Positions 7,228 through 15,823 of a stretch of DNA of 64,000 nt are shown in pieces; the first letter of the stretch is position 1; each line of letters begins with the position of its first letter. The notes below the pieces were generated by a model. That model had not been told where the DNA came from, searched no databases, and saw only the letters and a program-made list of their open reading frames with translations. The stretch spans positions 1 to 64,000 of the forward strand of contig CACZBK010000019.1 in the NCBI GenBank assembly GCA_902779395.1, given 5' to 3'. The translations under genes and the position numbers were made by a program. The stretch comes from an uncultured Lachnospiraceae bacterium (lineage in GTDB: Bacteria; Bacillota; Clostridia; Lachnospirales; Lachnospiraceae).

Positions 7228-8135
7228 ACCTGTCCACCCACCCTTTCCAGATAATAATCCTCTAAGCTCTGACCTTCTTCATTCAGCCTTGTAATAACAA
7301 GGCCGCTGTCTGTAAGGGTTTGGGAGATATTATGAATTTCATCTATTTTTTCAAAGACATGGATTTCCTCACCGTGAATAACCTTATAATCACGAATAGA
7401 TAACTTATCTTCCAGAATTGCTGCGGTTTTATTGATATCATCCGTACGCAGGGTGATATGATTTCTGCACTTTACAAGCAGCTCTTCACGACTTAAGTTT
7501 TCGATAAGCTTTCCATGGCTGATAATGGAGAAATCAGTACAAAGCTCTGACAGCTCTGAAAGAAGATGACTGGAAATAAGAACTGTTACACCCCAGTCCT
7601 CCTGCATACGCCTGATAAGCTGCCTTATCTCTACGATGCCTTCAGGATCCAGACCGTTCACAGGCTCATCGAGCACCATGATCTCCGGTTTGGGTAGAAG
7701 AGCCATGCCAATCCCAAGACGCTGCTTCATACCAAGAGAAAACTTATCTGCTTTCTTTTTCTCTGTGCCCGCAAGTCCCACAAGCTCCAGGATTTCATCA
7801 ACACGTTTTTCGTCGGGATAACCTCTTAAACAGCAGACATATTTGAGATTATCACGCGCCGTAAGAGAGCCTGATATAATAGGCTGCTCGATCATAAAGC
7901 TCATTCTCGCACGGGAATCATCGAGATTATCAGGGCTTCCAAAAAACTCAAGTGAACCCAGTGACGGGAACATGATCCCTGCCATTATTTTCATGATTGT
8001 TGTCTTGCCTGCACCATTCGGACCTATCAGTCCGCAGATATGCCCCTGCTTCACAGATAAGCTGTAATCATGCAGAACTTCCTGTTTTTTATAGGACTTG
8101 CAAAGCGCTTTGACGTTTATCACCTTATCATCCAT
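7224..8135 (-). CDS. ABC transporter ATP-binding protein (BcrA-like)
   Basis: 303 residues from the ATG at 8133-8135. Walker A (GPNGAGKTT, about residue 38), the signature FSLGMKQRL, Walker B (IMVLDEPVNGLDP) and the H-loop (SSHLL) are all present, followed by the C-terminal extension common in drug and bacitracin exporters. The start was chosen because AGGGG lies 8 nt before this ATG; the ATG two codons upstream is only 2 nt from it. It pairs with the permease whose gene overlaps its stop. Confidence 0.92.
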   Translation of the reverse strand: MDDKVINVKALCKSYKKQEVLHDYSLSVKQGHICGLIGPNGAGKTTIMKIMAGIMFPSLGSLEFFGSPDNLDDSRARMSFMIEQPIISGSLTARDNLKYVCCLRGYPDEKRVDEILELVGLAGTEKKKADKFSLGMKQRLGIGMALLPKPEIMVLDEPVNGLDPEGIVEIRQLIRRMQEDWGVTVLISSHLLSELSELCTDFSIISHGKLIENLSREELLVKCRNHITLRTDDINKTAAILEDKLSIRDYKVIHGEEIHVFEKIDEIHNISQTLTDSGLVITRLNEEGQSLEDYYLERVGGQV

Positions 8136-8217
8136 AAACATCGCCCCTTTCACTTTTGATATCACAATCCTAACTGACAACTGTAAAGAAAAGGTTAAGT
8201 GAAAGGTAAAGAAAGAG

Positions 8218-8907
8218 TTAAGTTACCAGACGATAGCCCATTCCCCATACTGTTTCAATATATTCATTCCCTTCATCATACTTTTTCAGCTTTGAACGTA
8301 TATTACTCATGTGGACTTTTATGGTATTATCATCAGTAAGATAATCCTCACCCCATACGCTTTCAAACAGATTGACTTTAGACCAAAGCTTTGTCGGATT
8401 ACCAAGCATCAGTTTCAATATTGCAAATTCCTTGCTTGTAAGTACAAGATTGTTTCCGCTGATACTTGCAATTCCGGCTGTTATGTCAAGTGTCAGATTT
8501 TTGTAGTTTAGTACAGTGTTTTCAGGTATGCCTGATGATTTTCCTTCATATCTTCTTATGACTGCCTCTATACGAACAAGCAATTCATCCAGATCAAATG
8601 GCTTTGTGAGATAATCATCCGCACCCATTCGTATCAGATCGATCTTTGAACATGTTTCACTCTTTGCGGATACAACAATAACCGGAGTATCCGAAAACTC
8701 TCTGATCTTCTTTAATACCATATCTCCGCTTTGAAACGGGAGCATCAGATCAAGTATTAGCAATGAAATATCGCTTTGTTCACGAGTAATACGAACTGCA
8801 CCATATCCGTTATATGCAGATTGTGTTTCATAACCCTGTGAAGAAAGATAGTCAGAGATCATACGACTGATCTCTATGTCATCCTCAACGATCAATATCT
8901 TTTTCAT
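8218..8907 (-). CDS. OmpR/PhoB-family response regulator
   Basis: 229 residues. The receiver domain has the acidic pair VEDD, the phospho-acceptor Asp in LLILDLMLP and the Lys of LTKPFDLDEL. The C-terminal winged helix is of OmpR type (LTSKEFAILKLML, then HMSNIRSKLKKY and VWGMGYRLV). The start ATG at 8905-8907 has GAGG 6 nt upstream. It is the first gene of a unit with the ABC transporter and the kinase, and presumably activates their expression. Confidence 0.93.
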   Translation of the reverse strand: MKKILIVEDDIEISRMISDYLSSQGYETQSAYNGYGAVRITREQSDISLLILDLMLPFQSGDMVLKKIREFSDTPVIVVSAKSETCSKIDLIRMGADDYLTKPFDLDELLVRIEAVIRRYEGKSSGIPENTVLNYKNLTLDITAGIASISGNNLVLTSKEFAILKLMLGNPTKLWSKVNLFESVWGEDYLTDDNTIKVHMSNIRSKLKKYDEGNEYIETVWGMGYRLVT

Positions 8908-8964
8908 AATATGCCTCATAAACCTGTGCTTTCTCGAACTTAAACCTGATCATGAATTCTACGC

Positions 8965-10617
8965 TTAAATCATCTGAAAATGCCTCATGGCATCCTCTAT
9001 CGCCTTAACCTTCTCTTCCGGACATCCCGGCTGTTTACTATCAGAAGACTTGGGCTTGTTATAGTTTTCCCGCTCGATGATCCCGTGCTTCTGTTTCACC
9101 TGGGCAATATTCAGATTTGTCACATGAAATCCGTACTTCTCCTGCACCCAGTCCTGTATCTCCTTGTATGTAGCCTTGGCTTCCGCACTTGTCAGATCCA
9201 GCTCGTCCATATCCACCTTAACCTCGATGTGATGCTTTGCCTCAGAAAGTTTGGACAAAAGAGCAACCGTCTCAATATTCCCCGTAAAAGGGAACATGTC
9301 TACCATACCCCAGCGGATGATACGATAACCGGCCGAAGTAATGGCGACCATGTCGCGCTCGAGACTGGTAGGCTTGCAGGAAATGTAGACCAGGCTGTCC
9401 ACGCCGTAATCAAGTATCTTCTTTAAGGCCTTTGGATTGATGCCGTCACGGGGCGGATCAAGGATAATATAGTCCGGCTTATCACTGATATCATCCAAAG
9501 CTTTCAATACATCGTCAGCGATAAACTCACAATTGGAGATGCCGTTAAGCTTTGCATTCTCACGGGCAGCTTCTACGGCTTCCTCCACTATTTCCACCGC
9601 TATGACCTTCTCTGCTGCCGGGCTGATCATCTGGGATATCGTGCCCGTGCCGCTGTACAGATCAAATACAGTCCCCTTAACGCCTTCCTGCATAAGATAT
9701 TCCCGTACCAGTGAGTACAGCCTCTCCGCTCCCGCGCTGTTGGTCTGGAAGAACGAGAAAGGCGATATCCTGAACTTAAGCCCCAGCAGTTCCTCTGTAA
9801 TGTATTCGCTCCCGTCAAGCAATACCAGACGGTCGCACTTAACAGCATCAGCAAACGCATCGTTTATTATGTGCAGCACCGATGCAAGCTTTCCCTCAAA
9901 CTTACACTTCTTAAGGCCTGCGCACCATTCTACAGCCAGCGCTTCGTCCATCTCCGATGTGGTGACCAGCCCCGCCATTATCTCCCCGCCGGCATGGGAC
10001 TTACGCAGCAGCAGATGCCGCAGTATCCCCGTATGCCTCATCCTGTGGTAATGCGGTACGCCACGCTCTTTAAAAAAGTTTAAAGTATAGTCAAGTATCA
10101 CGCCAAAATCCGCAGGTGCTATCACACAGCCGGGTACGTTTAAGATATCATAAAAACTCCCTCTCTTATGAAGCCCCACAGCCAGAGGCCCGTCCATATA
10201 CTCATCGCCGAAAGTGTACTCCATCTTATTACGGTATCCCTTATAAGAAGGACTGTGTATCACCCCGTCATACACCGCATCTGCGGTATAGTTTCCCAGA
10301 AGGCGCTTTATCTGCGCCTCTTTAACCTTTACGCTCTCTTCATAAGGGAAGCCCTGGTACAGACAGCCGCCGCAGATACCGCTGTATTCACATTTATCCG
10401 CGCCGGCTTCGCATAACGCAGGACTCAGCACCTCGATCTGACGGCCTTCCGCTTTACCGCCGCGCTTCTTATTAACCATAAAGGATATTCTGCGGCCCGG
10501 AAGGGCGTCTTTTACATGGGCATACTCTGTCCCTTCTTCAGTTTCTACACGCACCACTCCCTTATTGGGAAAATCCATGCGTTCTACATAGCCTTCGTAT
10601 ATATTGCCTTTTTTCAT
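8965..10617 (-). CDS. rlmD: 23S rRNA (uracil-5-)-methyltransferase, RlmD/RumA family
   Basis: 550 residues from the ATG at 10615-10617 (GAGGG just upstream); a longer frame exists upstream but contains no ribosome site. A TRAM-like RNA-binding domain comes first, then Cys76, Cys82, Cys85 and Cys164 in the pattern that binds the [4Fe-4S] cluster in RumA, then the SAM-binding fold (FDLYSGTGTIS, DPPRDGI) and the catalytic Cys in YISCKPTSL. The enzyme makes 5-methyluridine in RNA; this family also includes RlmCD, so the exact site is not certain. The last 100 residues (from about KVDMDELDL) are an extra C-terminal domain not present in E. coli RumA. Confidence 0.9.
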   Translation of the reverse strand: MKKGNIYEGYVERMDFPNKGVVRVETEEGTEYAHVKDALPGRRISFMVNKKRGGKAEGRQIEVLSPALCEAGADKCEYSGICGGCLYQGFPYEESVKVKEAQIKRLLGNYTADAVYDGVIHSPSYKGYRNKMEYTFGDEYMDGPLAVGLHKRGSFYDILNVPGCVIAPADFGVILDYTLNFFKERGVPHYHRMRHTGILRHLLLRKSHAGGEIMAGLVTTSEMDEALAVEWCAGLKKCKFEGKLASVLHIINDAFADAVKCDRLVLLDGSEYITEELLGLKFRISPFSFFQTNSAGAERLYSLVREYLMQEGVKGTVFDLYSGTGTISQMISPAAEKVIAVEIVEEAVEAARENAKLNGISNCEFIADDVLKALDDISDKPDYIILDPPRDGINPKALKKILDYGVDSLVYISCKPTSLERDMVAITSAGYRIIRWGMVDMFPFTGNIETVALLSKLSEAKHHIEVKVDMDELDLTSAEAKATYKEIQDWVQEKYGFHVTNLNIAQVKQKHGIIERENYNKPKSSDSKQPGCPEEKVKAIEDAMRHFQMI

Positions 10618-10730
10618 TGAACCCTCACATTCTATCAAGATCCTTCGGGCTGCGTCCTCAGATGACCAAGTCACAAGAAGGGGCCCGCCTTTTAGTATCA
10701 GGAGGGACCCGCAGCAGTATAACATAAAAA

Positions 10731-10765
10731 GAAAGCAGACCACAGCTACTGCGCGATCTGCTTTC
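10731..10765 (-). terminator. Rho-independent terminator
   Basis: GAAAGCAGA and its exact complement enclose 17 bases, followed on the minus strand by a run of five T. It ends the transcript of the small membrane protein gene at 10791-11081. Confidence 0.7.
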
Positions 10766-10790
10766 AGATAATTCATAATAACATTAGCGA

Positions 10791-11081
10791 TTATTCAGCG
10801 TCAGACTTCTTGGACTCGTCAACTACCAGATCATCATCATCAAAGAAATCATCATCGAAATCGTCATCAAAATCATCATCAAAATCATCAAGATAATCAG
10901 GAGTCATGAACTTATAAACCGCATATGCTATAGCAGCCACTACAGCTACAAGCCCGATTATGATCAGAACAGTCTTTAATGTAGACTTCTTTTCCTTTAC
11001 CTCGATGACCGGTTCTGCCTTCTTGTTGAGCAGATCATTAAGCTTTACTGCTGCCAGAACGTCTTCAACTTTGCTTGCCAT
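10791..11081 (-). CDS. Small membrane protein with Asp-rich tail
   Basis: 96 residues: a short cytoplasmic N-terminus, one membrane helix (about residues 36-62, LIIIGLVAVVAAIAYAVYKF) and a highly acidic tail with three DDFDDDF-type repeats, followed by a run of Asp. No enzymatic motif. A good ribosome site (AGGAGG, 7 nt) and its own -10 box (TGCTATAAT, 11156-11164) and terminator show that it is a real gene. Role unknown; the acidic tail could bind cations or basic proteins. Confidence 0.8.
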   Translation of the reverse strand: MASKVEDVLAAVKLNDLLNKKAEPVIEVKEKKSTLKTVLIIIGLVAVVAAIAYAVYKFMTPDYLDDFDDDFDDDFDDDFFDDDDLVVDESKKSDAE

Positions 11082-11155
11082 TATTTTTCCTCCTAGTACT
11101 TTCTATAATTCCGGCACACCAGCCGGTAAAATACATTTTTTTCTTAACTCATGTC

Positions 11156-11161
11156 ATTATA
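11156..11161 (-). promoter_or_regulatory. Extended -10 promoter of the Asp-rich membrane protein
   Basis: TATAAT preceded by TGC on the minus strand; the -35 region is weak. A small perfect hairpin (CCGGC-N6-GCCGG, 11111-11126) follows in the leader. Confidence 0.55.
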
Positions 11162-11204
11162 GCACAATATTTAGGGTTTATCCACAGATTTTTTAAAAAT
11201 TCTC

Positions 11205-13499
11205 TCATATTTTTTGCAGCTTGGCGAAAGCGGCATACATTACCTTCTGGCCCGCCTCATCAAACATAACGGTAACCTGATAATCTCTGGGCTTCTGCAA
11301 TATCTCCAGAACAGTCCCGTCACCATATTTAACATGATGAACCCGGTCTCCCACAGAATAATCGGGCTCTGCAAAAGTCAATTCTGCCACCTTTGAAAGA
11401 GTTATGGGGGCTTTAGGCGCAGTCAATGGTGCCCGGGGAACCACAGTCTTTTTTTTGGGTGGTATATATCCTCCAAGGTCATCATCATCCATATTGAACG
11501 GCATCTCCTTAAAATGCCGTCTCGGTGCATCATCATCGGCAAAACTGAACCGTCCGCGGCTCACACTCTCTCCTTCCCGCTCCAGCAGCTCCTCCGGAAT
11601 CTCCGATACAAAACGGCTCACGGGATTGAAGCTGGTCTCACCATGCGTCATACGGCTTCTGGCAGCGCTTATGTTAAGCACATCCTTTGCCCTGGTGATA
11701 GCCACATACGCCAGTCTGCGCTCTTCCTCCATGTCCTCGCGGCTGTCGCTGTTTATGGTCATATAGCCCGGGAACACGCCGTCTTCCATGCCGGCCAGCC
11801 ATACACGCGGGAATTCAAGGCCTTTTGCGGAATGTACCGTCATCAGCAGCACACGGCTGCTTTCCGAATCTGCATTATCCAGATCCGATACCAGTGCGAC
11901 CTCCTCAAGCAAAGCCGAGAGCGTTCCTTCCGGATTCTCTTCCTCAAATACTGCTATACGGTTTATGAATTCCTCGATATTTTCTATGCGCTCCTGTGCA
12001 TCATCTTCATCGGAATCCCTTATCTCATCCAGATACCCCGTTTCATCCAGCAGATTTTTTGTTGTCTCCAATATACCATAATCATCAAGCGCCGCCTTAT
12101 AGGAACGTATCATCTTAGCAAATGCCATTATCTTATCACCGGCTTTCCCTATGCCCGGTATATCGCGGGCGCGGCTGCAGGCTTCAAAAAAATCTATGTT
12201 ATTAACATCAGCATAATCAGCCACCTTCTGAACGGATGTGGCTCCTATCCCCCTCCTTGGAACATTTATTATACGGCGTACCGCCAGGTCATCCTTAGCA
12301 TTATCTATGGTCTTAAGATATGCCAGAACGTCCTTTATCTCTTTTCTTGCATAGAAGTTTATGCCTCCGACGATGTAATAGGGAACATTCTCGTGAACAA
12401 AAGCCTCTTCAAACTCCCGGGACTGCGCATTGGTACGGTACAGTATCGCACAGTCTTTCCAGTCAGCCTCCCCTTTGCGGTGCAGGCGGCAGATCTCGCT
12501 TACTATTTCCTGCGCTTCTTCACGTCCGCTGCCATACTGCGTAAAGTGTACAGGTTCATCAGCCCGTCTGTCGGTCCAGAGCGCCTTAGACTTCCTCCCC
12601 TTATTGTTCCTTATGACAGCATTTGCCGCATCCAGGATATTCTTCGTGCTGCGGTAATTCTGTTCCAGTTTTATTACCTTTGCTCCATGGAAAACATTCT
12701 CAAAATTGAGGATGTTCATAATATTGGCGCCGCGGAACTTATAGATGGACTGATCGTCATCACCAACCACACAGATATTTTTCCTCTGTCCGGCCAGCAG
12801 GCGGACCAGCTCAAACTGCGCATTGTTGGTATCCTGATACTCATCAACGCAGATGTAGCGGAAACGGTCCTGATAATATTTCAGGACCTCGGGGCAGGCC
12901 TTGAACAGATGCACGGTCATACGGATCAGATCATCAAAATCCAGTGCATTGTTCTTAAAGAGCGCCTCCTGATATTCGGTATATGCTTCAACAAAGCGTT
13001 TCTTCCCAAAGTCATGCTCATTTATCTCCGCGTATTCCTTCGGCCCTATCAGCTCATTCTTCGCATTCGATATCTCACGCAAGACCGTAGCTTCCCTGAT
13101 CTGCTTTGGATCAAACTTAAGCTTTTTAAACACTGCCTTCATTACGGATTTCGAATCATCCGTATCGTATATGGTAAAGCTGTTGTCATAACCTATCTCA
13201 TGGATATGCCTGCGCAGTATGCGCACGCATGATGAATGGAAGGTCATTACCCACACACCTTCAGCACCTTCGCCAACTATCTTGTCAACCCTCTCACGCA
13301 TCTCGCCGGCTGCCTTATTAGTAAAGGTTATAGCCATGATATTCCACGGGTTAACACCGCATTCCTTTATCAGATATGCTATGCGGTGGGTCACGGTCTT
13401 GGTCTTTCCCGATCCCGCACCTGCGATTATCAGCAGCGGCCCGTCCACATGCTCAGCTGCCTCACGCTGCCTGTCGTTTAATTCATCCAGTAATCCCAT
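11205..13499 (-). CDS. pcrA: ATP-dependent DNA helicase PcrA (UvrD family)
   Basis: 764 residues, the usual PcrA length. The SF1A helicase motifs appear in order: LNDRQREAAEH (Q motif), AGAGSGKT (motif I, residues 26-33), VDEYQDTN (motif II), VGDDDQSIYKFRGA (motif III), NYRSTKNIL (motif IV), LMTVHSAKGLEFP (motif V) and VAITRAKD (motif VI). PcrA unwinds DNA 3' to 5' in nucleotide excision repair and removal of RecA filaments. The C-terminus has the Tudor-like RNA-polymerase-binding module (VGDRVHHVKYGDGTVLEI). The start is the ATG at 13497-13499, with GAGGTG upstream. Confidence 0.97.
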   Translation of the reverse strand: MGLLDELNDRQREAAEHVDGPLLIIAGAGSGKTKTVTHRIAYLIKECGVNPWNIMAITFTNKAAGEMRERVDKIVGEGAEGVWVMTFHSSCVRILRRHIHEIGYDNSFTIYDTDDSKSVMKAVFKKLKFDPKQIREATVLREISNAKNELIGPKEYAEINEHDFGKKRFVEAYTEYQEALFKNNALDFDDLIRMTVHLFKACPEVLKYYQDRFRYICVDEYQDTNNAQFELVRLLAGQRKNICVVGDDDQSIYKFRGANIMNILNFENVFHGAKVIKLEQNYRSTKNILDAANAVIRNNKGRKSKALWTDRRADEPVHFTQYGSGREEAQEIVSEICRLHRKGEADWKDCAILYRTNAQSREFEEAFVHENVPYYIVGGINFYARKEIKDVLAYLKTIDNAKDDLAVRRIINVPRRGIGATSVQKVADYADVNNIDFFEACSRARDIPGIGKAGDKIMAFAKMIRSYKAALDDYGILETTKNLLDETGYLDEIRDSDEDDAQERIENIEEFINRIAVFEEENPEGTLSALLEEVALVSDLDNADSESSRVLLMTVHSAKGLEFPRVWLAGMEDGVFPGYMTINSDSREDMEEERRLAYVAITRAKDVLNISAARSRMTHGETSFNPVSRFVSEIPEELLEREGESVSRGRFSFADDDAPRRHFKEMPFNMDDDDLGGYIPPKKKTVVPRAPLTAPKAPITLSKVAELTFAEPDYSVGDRVHHVKYGDGTVLEILQKPRDYQVTVMFDEAGQKVMYAAFAKLQKI

Positions 13500-13531
13500 C
13501 AAAACACCTCAAAATCTATTACATATATTTC

Positions 13532-14446
13532 CTACAATATCCCTGTCATTATACCAGCAATTATCACCGTTGCACAGAGCAGTTTATACCCTATGCCTTT
13601 TTCCTTAAAAACAAGCCTGCCTCCTATTATCGTCACTATGCAGCCCGACTGCTTTATCAGCGTCATCACGGTCACCTTTGAATCGGGTATCTGATTGGCC
13701 ATGAAAAGTGCACGGTCCGCCAGTATGAAAATAAAACTAAGTATCCATATCCAGTAATTCTTTATGGTCTTTTTCCAATCCATATGCGTGCGGCTTATCA
13801 GAATATATGCCGCATAGAAAAGTGTCAGGAACAGCATATACCAGAATTGAAGATCCACAGGTTTGATATCTTTAGTCAGGATCTTATCCATGGTGCCCGA
13901 TACCGCATTTAAGAAAGCGGATGCAAAAGACATCAGAACGAACACCCACATCCGCCCTTTATTCTTCGATTTATCCGCTGTTTCTGCTTTCACCTTTTCT
14001 TCATCGCTCTGCGCCTTTGCACCATACAGCTTAAAATGCACCTTATCCTCAAAACGAAGAGCGAAAAGGCCTGCTGCCACAAGGCACATCCCAATGATAC
14101 GCGCCGGACTCAGCACCTCTTTAAGAAGGAACACTCCCAACAGCATCGAGAAGATAACGCGCGAAAGATCCAGCAGCCCGTACAGGCTCACAGGTATCTC
14201 CTTGATGGCTTTGAAACTGCAGATCCACGCCACAAATATCACAAAGGATTTGAGCGCGACCATAAGCATGAGTGAGGGCTCAACAACGCTTACCTCTCCC
14301 ACATCCGGCAGGAGCATCACAAAGCCTATCAGAGTATAAAAGAAAAGTACCTCCATTACGGTACTTTTCTCTAAGGATTTCTTTTTTACTATCTCACGCA
14401 GACCCTTTACCACTCCGTAAAACAGGGTCAGCAACATCCATAACAT
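13532..14446 (-). CDS. DMT-superfamily (EamA-type) transporter
   Basis: 304 residues with about ten membrane helices arranged as two EamA-like halves separated by a charged loop near residues 140-165 (rich in Lys and Glu). The first half carries KEVLSPARIIGMCLVAAGL, typical of EamA repeats, and the second ends in a similar GG-LVFKEKGIGYKLLCA motif. Such proteins export or import small metabolites; the substrate cannot be predicted. It lies 12 nt after purA on the same strand and may be read with it. Confidence 0.82.
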   Translation of the reverse strand: MLWMLLTLFYGVVKGLREIVKKKSLEKSTVMEVLFFYTLIGFVMLLPDVGEVSVVEPSLMLMVALKSFVIFVAWICSFKAIKEIPVSLYGLLDLSRVIFSMLLGVFLLKEVLSPARIIGMCLVAAGLFALRFEDKVHFKLYGAKAQSDEEKVKAETADKSKNKGRMWVFVLMSFASAFLNAVSGTMDKILTKDIKPVDLQFWYMLFLTLFYAAYILISRTHMDWKKTIKNYWIWILSFIFILADRALFMANQIPDSKVTVMTLIKQSGCIVTIIGGRLVFKEKGIGYKLLCATVIIAGIMTGIL

Positions 14447-14458
14447 TTTTATAACACC

Positions 14459-15754
14459 TTATTTCTTAAGCGGCGACTCCCTGTAGATGATATCTTCCCT
14501 GGAAGGGCCGTTGGATATCATGGTGATGGGATAACCTATCTGCTGTTCAACAAACTCAATATACTTACGGCAATTCTCGGGAAGTTCCTCATATTTACGG
14601 ATACCGCTTATATCACAGTTCCAGCCGGGAAGAGTCTTCCAAACGGGCTTAGCCTTGTTAAGCAGATGCGTAACGGGGAAATCCGTTGTCACATTTCCGT
14701 TTATCTCATAACCTACGCATACAGGGATCTCTTTAAGATAGCCCAGCACATCCAGCACGGTAAACGCCACATCGGTAGTACCCTGCAGCCTGCAGCCGTA
14801 CTTGGATGCCACCGCATCAAACCAGCCCACACGTCTGGGGCGTCCTGTGGTAGCGCCGTATTCACCGCCGTCTCCGCCGCGGTTACGCAGTTCCTCTGCC
14901 TCATCACCGAATATCTCGGATACGAAATCACCGCCGCCTACTGCGGATGAATAAGCCTTACATACGGTCACAACCTGCTTTATCTCATAGGGAGGCACGC
15001 CTGCGCCTACAGCGCCGTATGCAGCTATGGTATTTGAACTGGTGACCATGGGATAGATTCCGTGATCGGTATCCTTAAGCGTGCCCAGCTGGCCTTCCAG
15101 CAGTATGGTCTTGCCTTCTTTAAGCGCACTGCATAGGAACGCGCTCACATCGCCCACATAGGGCTCAACCATCTTTTTATATTCCATAAGAGTATCATAA
15201 AGCGCGTTCTCATCGATCAGCGGCTTATGATAAAGATGCTCCAAGAGCACGTTTTTCTGTACGATCACGCGCTTTATCTTATCCCTTAAAAGCTCCTCAT
15301 CTTCAAAGAGCTCGTTGACCTGGAAACCGGTCTTTGCGAATTTATCCGAATAAAAAGGAGCTATGCCGGACTTGGTCGATCCGAATGCCGCGCCTTTTAA
15401 ACGTTCTTCCTCATACTCATCAAACTTGATATGATAGGGCATAACTATCTGAGCCCTGTCGCTTATCATTATCTTAGGCATGGGTACATTCCTGTCCGTG
15501 ATGGACTTTACTTCCTCAAAAAACTTGGGGACATTGAGCGCCACGCCGTTTCCTATCACCGATGTGGTATGTCCATAAAACACACCCGAAGGCAGGGTAT
15601 GAAGTGCAAACTTACCGTATTGGTTCTTTATGGTATGTCCCGCATTTGCTCCGCCCTGAAAGCGTACTACTATGTCGGCATCCTGTGCCAGCATATCGGT
15701 TATCTTACCTTTTCCCTCGTCACCCCAGTTAGCACCTACTACTGCTTTTACCAT
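14459..15754 (-). CDS. purA: Adenylosuccinate synthetase
   Basis: 431 residues. The GTP-binding N-terminus WGDEGKGK, the IMP/Asp-binding region GGANAGHTI and the later TTGRPRRVGW loop are all present. PurA joins IMP and aspartate with GTP to form adenylosuccinate, the first committed step to AMP; PurB, encoded at 19699, completes it. The ATG has GGAGG 8 nt upstream. It probably forms an operon with the transporter that follows. Confidence 0.97.
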   Translation of the reverse strand: MVKAVVGANWGDEGKGKITDMLAQDADIVVRFQGGANAGHTIKNQYGKFALHTLPSGVFYGHTTSVIGNGVALNVPKFFEEVKSITDRNVPMPKIMISDRAQIVMPYHIKFDEYEEERLKGAAFGSTKSGIAPFYSDKFAKTGFQVNELFEDEELLRDKIKRVIVQKNVLLEHLYHKPLIDENALYDTLMEYKKMVEPYVGDVSAFLCSALKEGKTILLEGQLGTLKDTDHGIYPMVTSSNTIAAYGAVGAGVPPYEIKQVVTVCKAYSSAVGGGDFVSEIFGDEAEELRNRGGDGGEYGATTGRPRRVGWFDAVASKYGCRLQGTTDVAFTVLDVLGYLKEIPVCVGYEINGNVTTDFPVTHLLNKAKPVWKTLPGWNCDISGIRKYEELPENCRKYIEFVEQQIGYPITMISNGPSREDIIYRESPLKK

Positions 15755-15790
15755 TGCTTTATCCTCCGTTAATGAATGGCTTCAAATGTT

Positions 15791-15817
15791 TATCTCCGGG
15801 CACAAAACCCGGAGATA
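15791..15817 (-). terminator. Hairpin terminator between the CofE-like gene and purA
   Basis: TATCTCCGGG and its exact complement around a 7-base loop, just after the stop of the CofE-like gene. The following T-run is weak, so it may be a partial terminator. Confidence 0.5.
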
Positions 15818-15823
15818 TCACGA

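Noticed and set aside
10617..10776. RlmD N-terminal extension of 53 codons
   Set aside because: It overlaps a -10 box and the region after a terminator; the internal ATG has the ribosome site and begins the TRAM domain.
11514..13232. 572-codon open frame on the plus strand opposite pcrA
   Set aside because: It lies fully antisense to a clear PcrA gene, has no ribosome site, and its composition (many Ile, Leu, His, Tyr, Cys) is what the reverse reading of helicase codons gives.
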